Origin: a virus
DNA: 27,687 bases
Virus record (IMG/VR): IMGVR_UViG_3300047333_000170
Span: 1-27,687 of that record
Direction: 5' to 3' (one strand)
Under the pieces are notes generated by a model. The model was given only the letters and a program-made list of their open reading frames with translations, had not been told where the DNA came from and made no database searches. Every line of letters starts with the position of its first letter. The first letter of the stretch is position 1. Made by a program: the position numbers and the translations under genes. Shown here piece after piece: positions 21,733 to 27,687 of this stretch.

Positions 21733-22074
21733 ATGAAATGCAAAACATGCGGAAAAGCACATGGGAAAAACAACTGCCAATATACTAGCACAACGAGGCT
21801 TAGAGACGACTCAGTATTCCCGACTCATGAGAAAGGATATCTATCAGCGCACGAAAGATCTAATAAAGCCGAAGAGAGCAAGTTTGGAAAAAAACAATTT
21901 AACAAACTCGAAAAATATGTGCGAGGAGCTTCCAAACATGAACTTATCGGAAAAAACACTCGATCAGGAAAAATAGAGGTGGAAGACAAAATCCCTAGTC
22001 AATATAGACCAGAAGTTGCATTCCACGAAGAATACGAAAACAATATACTACGTAAGGGTATGAAACATGGATAA
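21733..22074 (+). CDS. Small Cys-rich, basic phage protein, 113 residues
   Basis: The first ATG that makes sense is at 21733, 16 bases after the left-over tail; the longer frame from 21673 runs through that tail in another frame. It starts MKCKTCGKAHGKNNC, an apparent zinc knuckle (C3, C6, H10, C15). Then comes ERSNKAEESKFGKKQFNKLEKY and IPSQYRPEVAFHEEY. A weak match to nucleic-acid-binding proteins is suggested by Cys and Lys content only. The stop overlaps the next gene (ATGGATAA). Confidence 0.6.
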   Translation: MKCKTCGKAHGKNNCQYTSTTRLRDDSVFPTHEKGYLSAHERSNKAEESKFGKKQFNKLEKYVRGASKHELIGKNTRSGKIEVEDKIPSQYRPEVAFHEEYENNILRKGMKHG

Positions 22075-22207
22075 GTCGTACAAAAAACTCATCAAGAAAG
22101 AAAAAGGTCTTGTTAAAGATACAACCAAGGTATTAGATAAAGACGAAAAAAGAGATAAATTCGTCCGAGCTGGCAAGAAAGCTATGAAAAAGAAAGGAAA
22201 ATGCTAA
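22067..22207 (+). CDS. Small Lys-rich protein, 46 residues
   Basis: MDKSYKKLIKKEKGLVKDTT then KVLDKDEKRDKFVRAGKKAM and a KKKGKC end. Overlaps the genes on both sides (ATGGATAA in front, TAATGG behind). Helical and strongly basic; no known function. It belongs to the same small-basic group as the genes at 3416 and 20947. Confidence 0.6.
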   Translation: MDKSYKKLIKKEKGLVKDTTKVLDKDEKRDKFVRAGKKAMKKKGKC

Positions 22208-22344
22208 TGGGAAACTCACCTAATATGACCAATCCTAAGATGCAGAAAGTCACCACCATTGCACGTCCTAAGCGTAAACAAGTCGCTGACGGCTTAATTA
22301 CTGGTAAGAAAGAGAAAAAACCACCAACGGTCTTTAGACCTTAA
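22207..22344 (+). CDS. Small basic protein, 45 residues
   Basis: Coupled by TAATG to the previous gene. Reads MGNSPNMTNPKMQKVTTIAR, PKRKQVADGLITGKKEKKPP and TVFRP. It looks like an unstructured, Lys- and Pro-rich peptide. No family recognised; the coupling and the absence of other frames support it. Confidence 0.5.
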   Translation: MGNSPNMTNPKMQKVTTIARPKRKQVADGLITGKKEKKPPTVFRP

Positions 22345-22352
22345 GAGGCTAT

Positions 22353-22574
22353 ATGCAACAGTATCCAAGAAAAGGAGCGAAGTACGTAACTCCAGAAGAA
22401 CAAAAACAAGATCGTAACTTGTACTATGATGGCAAGCTACATACAGAATTCGAGCTTAAATTAGTTAGAGCAGAGCGCCAAGAGCGTTTCGATGCTAAAT
22501 CTAAATATTTAGCAGGCATACAAGGCGTTGATGGCGGATGTTTCGATCATAGAGATATAATTCCTCCCTATTAA
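22353..22574 (+). CDS. Small hypothetical protein, 73 residues
   Basis: Starts at the ATG at 22353 behind a GAGG. It contains a charged helix (PEEQKQDRNLYYDGKLHTEFELKLVRAERQERFDAKSKYL) and ends GGCFDHRDIIPPY. Last gene before the convergent terminator, so it ends the rightward late operon. Function unknown. Confidence 0.6.
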   Translation: MQQYPRKGAKYVTPEEQKQDRNLYYDGKLHTEFELKLVRAERQERFDAKSKYLAGIQGVDGGCFDHRDIIPPY

Positions 22575-22583
22575 ATAAAAAAA

Positions 22584-22628
22584 CCCCAGGAGACGTAAAC
22601 CTAGGGTAAACCTTCACGAGGTTTTATT
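22584..22628. terminator. Convergent terminator pair
   Basis: For leftward transcripts, CCCTAGG and CCTGGGG (22600-22606/22584-22590) pair with one G.U and are followed by seven T (22577-22583 on the minus strand). For rightward transcripts, AAACCT/AGGTTT (22608-22613/22619-22624) has a 5-base loop and a T-rich tail. It insulates the late genes from the leftward recombination genes. Confidence 0.75.
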
Positions 22629-22639
22629 TAATTTATACA

Positions 22640-23284
22640 CTACTTATTATTATTACCAGCTTTTTTCCATGCGTTGAAGTTTTCTAGGCACGCGTCTGGG
22701 TTTTGTATACATGTTTGATACATCTTAGTCTGATCGCGTTTTTTTATGCTCATCATTTCTGAGAAGAACTTATCAAAACCTGGGCCGTATTCTAAGAAGA
22801 GATCATCTAGCTGTTGTCGAGTTACCCCTTCAGTAGGCTGAGGATTCTCCCTCTTGTTTCTATTCATAGCGATTTCGCCATCATCATCATCTTGAACGAC
22901 TCCCACCATAGCAGCAAGTGCATATCGTCTCATATATGTGATACCAGAACCTACAGTTTGCACGTTCCATTCTATATCGATCGATTCCCCTTTCCTAGGT
23001 TTAGGCTTAGCGATTTTAGCACACGATTGAATGTACTGACCTGACTTATGACCTAGCCAGGTAACAAGAAAGAAGTCATTACCTTCAGACTGTATTGACT
23101 GAATGATGGATAAATTATTCTTAACAAGTGCTGGCCGACAAGCAGCCCAGACGGTAGGCAGGTCCGCGTATTTTGAGTTGTAAAAAGGATTGTTAGAATC
23201 TTTAATAGCTATTTCAATTTCTGCCTGTGCTTGTGATAAAGCACCGAATAATTCGTTTAACTGTTCACTATGTTTATTTTCCAT
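22640..23284 (-). CDS. ERF-family single-strand annealing protein
   Basis: I start at the ATG at 23282-23284, which has GAGGG 6 bases upstream, not at the ATG four codons earlier. In the 214-residue product, LSQAQAEIEIAIKDSNNPFYNSKYADLPTVW (16-46) and SGITYMRRYALAAMVGVVQDDDDGE (113-137) are the two landmark segments of the ERF superfamily. These proteins anneal complementary single strands during phage recombination and replication repair. The C-terminal third (150-214) is variable and charged. A nuclease gene three genes upstream in the same leftward operon would supply the single strands. Confidence 0.9.
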   Translation of the reverse strand: MENKHSEQLNELFGALSQAQAEIEIAIKDSNNPFYNSKYADLPTVWAACRPALVKNNLSIIQSIQSEGNDFFLVTWLGHKSGQYIQSCAKIAKPKPRKGESIDIEWNVQTVGSGITYMRRYALAAMVGVVQDDDDGEIAMNRNKRENPQPTEGVTRQQLDDLFLEYGPGFDKFFSEMMSIKKRDQTKMYQTCIQNPDACLENFNAWKKAGNNNK

Positions 23285-23459
23285 TAGTGCCCTCATTGAT
23301 TGGTTTTATAACTAATTTTAATCTATTTAATACAAATTCATTAGCCCTTATTTTTCCTTCTAGATAGGGTTTGCTAAATTTTTTATAATTTAGCATATCT
23401 TTACAGATGGAAACATCTAACTCCAAATGTTCAATTAAAAATTCGATATCTTGTTGCAT
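23274..23459 (-). CDS. Small helical protein between nuclease and ERF genes
   Basis: 61 residues: MQQDIEFLIEHLELDVSICK, then DMLNYKKFSKPYLEGKIRAN and EFVLNRLKLVIKPINEGTNGK. The ATG is 2 bases after the stop of the nuclease gene, with AGGT as weak ribosome site; the stop overlaps the ERF start. Mostly amphipathic helix. Could be a regulator or partner of the recombination pair; no family recognised. Confidence 0.55.
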   Translation of the reverse strand: MQQDIEFLIEHLELDVSICKDMLNYKKFSKPYLEGKIRANEFVLNRLKLVIKPINEGTNGK

Positions 23460-23461
23460 AA

Positions 23462-24031
23462 TTATTGACCTAATATTTGTAATTCTTCTTTAGTTGCAAA
23501 AAACTGTTTAAATACTTCTAGGCACATCATAAATTGGTCAAAGTTGTAAGGATATTCAATCACAGTAGGATATTCACCTAATGGAGATAGATGAACAAAC
23601 TCTATCCTATCTATTTTAAGATCGCTTGTTTCGATCAGATACCTATAAGCCGATCCTTGCATCATCCAAGTCTTTGATGGGGCATGGGACGTCTTATAAT
23701 CAGCTAAGATTATCTTACCATCAAGCTTGTAGACTAGATCAACCTTGCCCGTTATATTAAGCTCATCACAGAAGAATCTTTCCTCTGCGAATATATGTTT
23801 TTTCTTCTCTTTCTCCCACCAAAGTCGAAAACTCTCGAAGTATTTATCTGAGTTTTGGTAAGGGTCCCAGACGCCTATTCCGTTTATGAAGTCAAAGGCA
23901 TGCTCATGTAAAGCCTCGCCTACCAGACCTTTTTCATAGAGCTTGTGAGGGGGAATCTTATCCACGCCAGAGAAAGGACGGAGAATATCCGTCACTCGCA
24001 TGTACTTTTTTCCATTATGTATAATAGTCAT
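23462..24031 (-). CDS. PD-(D/E)XK nuclease (Cas4/RecB-like)
   Basis: 189 residues, AAAGGAAAG upstream. The nuclease motifs in order are GEALHEHAFDF (residues 38-48), E83 (AEERFFC), D98 in GKVDLV, and DYK (111-113) in ILADYKTS. QGSAYRYLI (125-133) supplies the Q-x-x-x-Y motif of the RecB/Cas4-like branch. It would resect DNA ends to expose single strands for the ERF protein, the usual phage recombinase pairing. Some members have an Fe-S cluster, but the Cys set for it is not present here. No helicase domain. Confidence 0.85.
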   Translation of the reverse strand: MTIIHNGKKYMRVTDILRPFSGVDKIPPHKLYEKGLVGEALHEHAFDFINGIGVWDPYQNSDKYFESFRLWWEKEKKKHIFAEERFFCDELNITGKVDLVYKLDGKIILADYKTSHAPSKTWMMQGSAYRYLIETSDLKIDRIEFVHLSPLGEYPTVIEYPYNFDQFMMCLEVFKQFFATKEELQILGQ

Positions 24032-24052
24032 TTCTTTCCTTTTGGGTTCAGT

Positions 24053-24160
24053 TCATATTCCGTATACAGAGCGCTTAAAAAACACTAATGCTACTATCCC
24101 AAACATCGGATAGACGATGAATTGCTTAAATGCTTCATTCCAATATTGAAAGAAAAACAT
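24053..24160 (-). CDS. Small membrane protein, 35 residues
   Basis: Starts in a TAATG overlap with the stop of the previous gene and fills the only gap in the leftward operon. It reads MFFFQYWNEAFKQF, then the hydrophobic stretch IVYPMFGIVALVFF and a short basic end. One membrane helix is likely. The overlap and the membrane helix are the only support. Confidence 0.45.
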   Translation of the reverse strand: MFFFQYWNEAFKQFIVYPMFGIVALVFFKRSVYGI

Positions 24161-24480
24161 TATTTCACCGCCTGATATTCACTCACGCAGGATAAGCATG
24201 CCTCATCGCTTTTTGTTTCAACCCAGCATCTTGGGCAAAAACTCTCGTTCAAATCAACAGCTATAGCCATCTTTAGTTGTAATTCTTGCTCATTAATGAT
24301 CTGATCTAATGTTCTCATAAAGACTTCCATATTATCGTAGTTGTTATTCAGCAACCTCAAGTCAAATGAATCTAATACAACGCATTCATTTCTAAGCTCG
24401 CCTATTTCTTCTTGTAGTTTGTTAGCAAATAGCATAATCGAGTTTAGCTTACTTAAAACTCTTTCTTGGTATTCCTTCAT
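24160..24480 (-). CDS. Hypothetical protein with a C-terminal zinc motif, 106 residues
   Basis: I start at the ATG at 24478-24480, which has GGGAG about 6 bases upstream, rather than at 24543, which lies in the promoter region. Helical through residues 1-75 (YQERVLSKLNSIMLFANKLQEEIGELRN). Near the end, CPRC and CLSC form a likely zinc ribbon. It is the first gene of the leftward operon and so is expressed directly from the divergent promoter. Function unknown. Confidence 0.55.
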   Translation of the reverse strand: MKEYQERVLSKLNSIMLFANKLQEEIGELRNECVVLDSFDLRLLNNNYDNMEVFMRTLDQIINEQELQLKMAIAVDLNESFCPRCWVETKSDEACLSCVSEYQAVK

Positions 24481-24499
24481 AAATTCTCCCAGTTTTTTG

Positions 24500-24533
24500 T
24501 TGATATTAAAGGTATATGTTGTTAACATGTCAC
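24500..24533. promoter_or_regulatory. Overlapping divergent promoters with a palindromic operator
   Basis: Rightward: TTGATA (24500-24505), 17 bp, TAACAT (24523-24528). Leftward: GTGACA (24533-24528), 17 bp, TTTAAT (24510-24505). Between them, overlapping both, is the palindrome ATGTT-GTT-AACAT (24516-24528). This arrangement lies between a leftward gene and an HTH regulator gene, so the regulator is the natural candidate to bind it and choose between the two directions. Binding is inferred, not shown. Confidence 0.55.
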
Positions 24534-24580
24534 CATAGTACATAAATAAGACAATTTAACACAACAAAAAAGAGAAATAT

Positions 24581-24877
24581 ATGAAATTAAAAGATTGGAT
24601 AGAGGAAAACGGACTGAAAACAGCGTTCGTAGCCAAAAAATTGGAGATGCCGTTAGGTAACCTTTACAACATACTTAACGGTCAAGCGATGCCCAGCTTA
24701 TCGCTTGCAGTAGCTATTCAGGAATACACCAACGGAAAGGTCACCTGCAAAGATTTATTAACGCGTCGCAGACATAGAGAAAGAGCATCACAAGAATTAA
24801 AAGATCAGTATGAAGCATCTAAAAAAGTAGTGGCACCCATACAATCGCTTAAGACTCAAAAGGATATACTCTCGTGA
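24581..24877 (+). CDS. HTH regulator (Cro/YdaS-like)
   Basis: 98 residues, after AGAGAAA. The N-terminal half holds a helix-turn-helix: LKDWIEENGLKTAFVAKKLEMPLGNLYNILNG, with FVAKKLEMPLGNLYNIL (about residues 16-32) as recognition unit. This resembles Cro/YdaS-type phage regulators. The C-terminal half is basic and helical (RRRHRERASQELKDQYEASKK). It is divergent from the recombination operon and probably binds the palindrome at 24516. A Cro-like role rather than a cI-like role is suggested by its small size and lack of a cleavage domain. Confidence 0.7.
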   Translation: MKLKDWIEENGLKTAFVAKKLEMPLGNLYNILNGQAMPSLSLAVAIQEYTNGKVTCKDLLTRRRHRERASQELKDQYEASKKVVAPIQSLKTQKDILS

Positions 24878-24942
24878 ATAAAATATAGTTTTATTTTGCT
24901 GATGATATTTAATTTATTTGATACGTTATAAAAATCTTCAAA

Positions 24943-24970
24943 TAAAAAAAGCTCGGTTGTGCCCCGAGCT
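24943..24970 (-). terminator. Terminator-shaped hairpin on the minus strand
   Basis: AGCTCGG (24950-24956) and CCGAGCT (24964-24970) pair around a 7-base loop, and seven T follow on the minus strand (24943-24949 complement). It lies antisense in front of the plus-strand gene at 24985, not after any recognised minus-strand gene. Confidence 0.6.
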
Positions 24971-24984
24971 CAATAGAGACTGTA

Positions 24985-25272
24985 ATGATTGAACCTATAC
25001 GATACGACCTCCCTTGTTATGAGTTCATATGGCTCCTATCCAAGAATTGCCCAGAAGCCATATTCACCTATCTTGAGCTTTATAAGCTCAAAGAAAAAAA
25101 TAATCAAGTGTTCCTTAGCAAAAATGACATACGCGCCAACTTCCCTGTTTCCTGGGCGAAGCTCCTTACTGGTCTTCGCCTTTTGGCAAACGAGGGAGTG
25201 CTAGAATGGAAGCTTGGCAAGAACCTTGATACCCTGTACATAACTCTCTCTGCACAAGAGGAATTATGTTAA
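24985..25272 (+). CDS. Small winged-helix-like protein
   Basis: 95 residues. The stretch CPEAIFTYLELYKLKEKNNQVFLSKNDIRANFPVSWAKLLTGLRLLANEGVLEWKLG has the helix-helix-wing look of a small winged-helix DNA-binding protein, of the kind that often sits upstream of phage replication genes. Ribosome site is weak (AGAGAC). It may help recruit the initiator or regulate early genes. No family name is given. Confidence 0.55.
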   Translation: MIEPIRYDLPCYEFIWLLSKNCPEAIFTYLELYKLKEKNNQVFLSKNDIRANFPVSWAKLLTGLRLLANEGVLEWKLGKNLDTLYITLSAQEELC

Positions 25273-25418
25273 ATGAAACTGTTATAAATGTTATAAATGA
25301 ACAGAGCGAGTATAGGTTTACTCGCTCTAAAATATTACCAATATTGCTGCTATTACACGCGCTCATAATTATACATATTCTCTTTTTATGCACAACTAAA
25401 GAGTTTATTTTAATTTAG
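25266..25418 (+). CDS. Small membrane protein, 50 residues
   Basis: Starts at 25266, overlapping the end of the previous gene, with GAGGAA 3-4 bases upstream. A polar N-terminus (MLNETVINVINEQSEYRF) is followed by one long hydrophobic helix (SKILPILLLLHALIIIHILF) and a short tail. A single-pass membrane protein, unknown role. The strong ribosome site argues for a real gene. Its start region contains the direct and inverted repeats described at 25281. Confidence 0.6.
   Translation: MLNETVINVINEQSEYRFTRSKILPILLLLHALIIIHILFLCTTKEFILI
25281..25328. repeat. Direct repeat and 10-bp inverted repeat
   Basis: GTTATAAAT occurs twice in tandem (25281-25289 and 25290-25298). Five bases on, AGAGCGAGTA (25303-25312) and TACTCGCTCT (25319-25328) are perfect complements around a TAGGTT loop. 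No T-run follows on either strand. Because these lie in a short coding frame close ahead of the replication gene, they may be a protein-binding or replication site, but coding constraint could also explain the direct repeat. Confidence 0.6.
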
Positions 25419-25442
25419 GCGCATGAATCCAAAGGAGGATTT

Positions 25443-26417
25443 ATGTCACTTCTCTCTTTCCTAAATCAAGATAACTTCCGTACTTACAATATCCAAATAG
25501 CTAGATATTGCAAGAGTGTTAATGCTGCTATCATGCTATCCGATTTAGCTAACCGATATGAATATCATCTTTCGAATGGTGAACTTACATCTTTCGAAGC
25601 TCATGGCGAAGGCTGGTTCTTTTTGACATCTGAAAAAGCCGAAGAAAGAACAGCTCTTACCCGAAGAGAGCAAGATTCTGCTATAGATGTTTTAAAAAAA
25701 CTAGACCTTATATCCCAAGTTAATAAAGGCGTACCGCAAAAAAGGTTCTTTAAAATCAATGAAGAAAATGTACTACAAGTCTTTTTATTAAAACCTGTCC
25801 AAAGACTAGAAGATTCAAATAATTCTTATAATTTGGCGGAAAACGCCAAAGTAGATTGGCGGAAAGCGCCAGTTCAATTTGGCGGAAAACGCCAAACTGC
25901 ACATATAGTAGAAGAAACCCATGAAGAAACCCATATATCTCTTTCGTCTGACGCCGAAAGTTTAAAAGTATATTTTTTAGATTCTATAAAAAAATTCAAA
26001 CCTGATTTCCTTCATAAGTCTAAGTCTTGGGATAAGACTTTCGATCTCATTATCCGAGTTGACAAACGTTTACCCGAAGATGTAAAAAACATCATAGATT
26101 GGGCACATGCACAAGAGTTTTGGCAATCTAACTTGTTATCACCTAGCAGTTTACGTAAGTCTTTCGACCAGCTTCATCTTAAGATGAAGAATGATGCATC
26201 TCATCTTGCCAGGATAGCTCTTAAGAAACAAAATGCTGTCCAAGCTCAGCAGACTAAAGAGAAGTATCCCAAAGAACTTAAGTGTGTTACAATCACAAGA
26301 GATTACGTTCGCTTTATCGGCACAGCATACGAAGTTAGCCTCGAGATGGAACCATCGGCTTTTGCCCTAGCATTTAAACATGTGGCTGAAAAGGTGATCA
26401 ATGCCAATAGAAATTAA
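25443..26417 (+). CDS. Phage replication initiator, winged-helix N-terminus
   Basis: 324 residues, with AAAGGAGG upstream. Residues 1-100 form a helical domain with a winged-helix motif: FFLTSEKAEERTALTRREQDSAIDVLKKLDLISQVNKGVPQKRFFKIN, which binds DNA in phage replisome-organiser proteins. A variable linker (115-170) contains the iterons at DNA level. The C-terminal part (SWDKTFDLIIRVDKRLPEDVKNIIDWAHAQEFWQSNLLSPSSLRKSFDQL) has the conserved W-D...I-x-W...F-W...N-x-L-S-P-x-x-L-R motif of DnaD-like or replisome-organiser tails that load the helicase. It is the start of the early rightward operon. Confidence 0.8.
   Translation: MSLLSFLNQDNFRTYNIQIARYCKSVNAAIMLSDLANRYEYHLSNGELTSFEAHGEGWFFLTSEKAEERTALTRREQDSAIDVLKKLDLISQVNKGVPQKRFFKINEENVLQVFLLKPVQRLEDSNNSYNLAENAKVDWRKAPVQFGGKRQTAHIVEETHEETHISLSSDAESLKVYFLDSIKKFKPDFLHKSKSWDKTFDLIIRVDKRLPEDVKNIIDWAHAQEFWQSNLLSPSSLRKSFDQLHLKMKNDASHLARIALKKQNAVQAQQTKEKYPKELKCVTITRDYVRFIGTAYEVSLEMEPSAFALAFKHVAEKVINANRN
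25832..25896. repeat. Three palindromic iterons, probable replication origin
   Basis: TTTGGCGGAAAACGCCAAA (25832-25850), a variant ATTGGCGGAAAGCGCCAGT (25855-25873) and an exact repeat of the first (25878-25896). Each has inverted arms TTTGGCG/CGCCAAA around a 5-base loop. Starts are exactly 23 bp apart. They lie inside the initiator gene, in the linker-coding part; 23 is not a multiple of three, so the copies are read in different frames and cannot be kept by protein sequence. This is the lambda-O-gene arrangement. Confidence 0.8.
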
Positions 26418-26655
26418 TGTAGGGGCTCAAGGTGAGCATAACGAAGGTCGAGGATACCAGGAGCACCAGGACCTTGAAAAAAACCGCGCCTTGGTCAAAT
26501 CTGTGCGGTCTGAGCGATTTTCTACGGCCATAGGATCTTCGTGTTCCGGAAAAGATGACCTTTTCTTCTTTTGGCACTACATCGATGGCGTCAAATACCA
26601 AAATGTTATAAACCTAAACCAATCATATACAAAACTAGGAGAATACCTAACATGA
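26401..26655 (+). CDS. Hypothetical early protein, 84 residues
   Basis: Starts inside the end of the initiator gene, with AAGGTG 5 bases upstream, and ends in ATGA overlap with the next gene. N-terminus IEINVGAQGEHNEGRGYQEHQD, then EKNRALVKSVRSERFSTAIG and a hydrophobic-aromatic part (LFFFWHYIDGVKYQNVINLN). No domain recognised. The two overlaps support it, but a second open frame on the opposite strand exists; the coupled frame is preferred. Confidence 0.5.
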   Translation: MPIEINVGAQGEHNEGRGYQEHQDLEKNRALVKSVRSERFSTAIGSSCSGKDDLFFFWHYIDGVKYQNVINLNQSYTKLGEYLT

Positions 26656-27032
26656 TCTATCATGTACATATCTTCTCAAAGTTTATGCCTATCTTCAAGG
26701 GGTTCTACTCCACAAACGAAGATGCTTTTTCCTTCGTAGAAAAATATATACAAAAATACTTCCCAACTGAATACGTCTTCTCACACTACAAAGCTAAGTA
26801 TTTCGATGAAAGAGAATCAACCCACGACAACGAAATGCGCATAAATAAGAAAATAAACGACTCAATTGCCAATAGCTACAACATCATAGCCATCAACGAA
26901 GACTTATGCCCCAACTATAAAAATATCTTCTTATCTAAACAATTTCAACTCTCACCCTTTATTTTCTCAAGACTTAAACGTTTCTATAACACGGAGCACT
27001 ATCATGGAAGTTTCAAACCTACGTTCTGTTAA
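26652..27032 (+). CDS. Hypothetical early protein, 126 residues
   Basis: The ATG at 26652 overlaps the stop of the previous gene and has TAGGAG upstream; the longer frame that opens at 26571 runs through the neighbour and is not used. It is a mixed polar/aromatic protein (VHIFSKFMPIFKGFYSTNEDAFSFVEKYIQKYF), with Lys- and Asn-rich middle and a Phe-rich end (FIFSRLKRFYNTEHYHG). Unknown function. Overlaps the next gene. Confidence 0.55.
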   Translation: MIYHVHIFSKFMPIFKGFYSTNEDAFSFVEKYIQKYFPTEYVFSHYKAKYFDERESTHDNEMRINKKINDSIANSYNIIAINEDLCPNYKNIFLSKQFQLSPFIFSRLKRFYNTEHYHGSFKPTFC

Positions 27033-27324
27033 AAAAGGCTCAATAGATGCAACTTTCAGCCTAACAATAAAGACCGAAATCGGCATCATCACTATCAACG
27101 ATTGTACATACTTTGTAAAAAATGCCCAGAGATGGGTCTCATTTCCCTCCAGAGCCTATGAAAAAGACGGCGTGAAGAAATACGCCAACTACGTCCACTT
27201 TCCCGACCCACAAGCTTACAGTGCGTTTCAAGCTTCCGTACTCAAAGCACTAGAAACATTTATGGAAGCTAACCAAGTAAAAAATTTCGATAAATCTACT
27301 TGTACTTCGGAGAATCTATTCTAA
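27004..27324 (+). CDS. SpoVG-like phage protein
   Basis: 106 residues, starting after GGAG within the end of the previous gene. The chain MEVSNLRSVKKGSIDATFSL, IKTEIGIITINDCTYFVKN, RWVSFPSRAYEKDGVKKYANYVHF follows the layout of SpoVG-type nucleic-acid-binding proteins: a basic start, an ITIxxDC strand, W-V-S-F-P-S-R, then a basic stretch and a helix (YSAFQASVLKALETFM). Phage members of this type are of unknown function. Overlaps the resolvase gene by TAATG. Confidence 0.6.
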   Translation: MEVSNLRSVKKGSIDATFSLTIKTEIGIITINDCTYFVKNAQRWVSFPSRAYEKDGVKKYANYVHFPDPQAYSAFQASVLKALETFMEANQVKNFDKSTCTSENLF

Positions 27325-27680
27325 TGAAATGGAAGTTACCTATTCGCCTACAGTCGCCCAATGTCATGGAACATTGGGCCGTACGCATGCACAGAGTAAA
27401 ATATATCCAGCAAGAACTTAATTCACTCAAAGTTGACATAAACAAGAACTTCTCTATAAGCGATATATCTCTCACCGTGAAACTATCTCGTATATCTCCC
27501 AGGTCACTAGACTACGATAACCTAGTCTTTGCCTTTAAACCTGTACGCGATAAAATAGCACATATATTTTTTCCCAATTCTAAAATGGGTCAGTATGACA
27601 CTTCTAAATACTTCAATTGGATATACTCACAGGAAAAAGGAGCACCACAAGAGTACTCCATTACGATAGAAATTATATAA
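27324..27680 (+). CDS. rusA: RusA-type Holliday junction resolvase
   Basis: I start at the ATG at 27324 (TAATG with the preceding stop, GGAG upstream) and not at the earlier frame start at 27300. 118 residues. SPNVMEHWAVRMHRVK near the start and RSLDYDNLVFAFKPVRDKI (60-78) carry the D-x-D-N motif of RusA; D63, D65 and D92 are the likely metal-binding acids and K72 the basic partner. NWIYSQEKGAPQEYSITIEI forms the end. The enzyme cuts four-way DNA junctions. It follows the replication genes, as is usual in phages, and ends 7 bases before the window edge. Confidence 0.8.
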   Translation: MKWKLPIRLQSPNVMEHWAVRMHRVKYIQQELNSLKVDINKNFSISDISLTVKLSRISPRSLDYDNLVFAFKPVRDKIAHIFFPNSKMGQYDTSKYFNWIYSQEKGAPQEYSITIEII

Positions 27681-27687
27681 TCCCTTT

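Noticed and set aside
21761-21976. Alternative frame inside the 21733 gene
   Set aside because: Its start is internal and has no ribosome site; the longer frame has a zinc-knuckle start and overlaps correctly with the next gene.
25166-25393. Minus-strand frame of 75 codons opposite two early genes
   Set aside because: It overlaps two coupled plus-strand genes and reads against the repeat region; no ribosome site.
25832-25896. CRISPR array
   Set aside because: The gaps between copies are only 4 bases, so there are no spacers; a repeat of this shape and place fits origin iterons.

Overview
The window is part of the genome, or an integrated copy, of a tailed dsDNA bacteriophage. The virion genes are of short-tailed (podovirus-like) type: a putative scaffold, an N4-gp56-type major capsid protein, adaptor and stabilisation-type tail proteins, a Gln-rich internal-virion/ejection set and glycine-rich tail fibres. 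The DNA is AT-rich, genes are tightly packed with many ATGA/TAATG junctions, and AGGAG-type ribosome sites and sigma70-like promoters point to a bacterial host, plausibly gammaproteobacterial; no gene identifies the host. Terminase, portal, lysis genes and integrase were not recognised and must lie outside the window or be unrecognised.

Layout. (1) 1-2636, minus strand: an accessory block with the start of an RtcB-type RNA ligase, small zinc-ribbon and membrane proteins, a DUF551-like protein, a broken Icd/Ash-like small gene beside a strongly structured non-coding stretch, a degenerate tRNA-Ile(UAU) and a DIP1984-family protein. (2) 2768-16519, plus strand: small leader genes, scaffold, major capsid gene, tail/adaptor genes, a large beta-propeller-like tail protein and three ejection-type proteins, closed by a clear terminator at 16574. 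(3) 16668-22574, plus strand: tail fibre/adhesin genes including two adjacent proteins that share a glycine-rich C-terminal domain, then small Lys-rich proteins and an HNH endonuclease. A convergent terminator lies at 22584. (4) 22640-24480, minus strand: recombination genes (ERF annealing protein and a PD-(D/E)XK nuclease). (5) 24500-27680, plus strand: a divergent promoter/operator, an HTH regulator, a replication initiator with three iterons inside its gene, a SpoVG-like protein and a RusA-type resolvase.

The most striking feature is a group I intron (4801-5584) that splits the major capsid gene. P1, P3, P4, P5, P7, P8, P9 and P10 can all be drawn from the sequence, and P1 and P10 fix the splice sites so that a 316-residue capsid protein is restored in frame. 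The intron carries a single-motif LAGLIDADG endonuclease whose start codon and C-terminus overlap the catalytic core. A second homing-type endonuclease (HNH, 21116-21676) sits without an intron between two alternative 3' ends of one small gene, as if it had replaced the tail of its target. Other points of note are a 23-bp-period iteron array, dispersed E1-FCCH-like modules in four places of three tail genes, and an RtcB plus tRNA pair that suggests tRNA repair.
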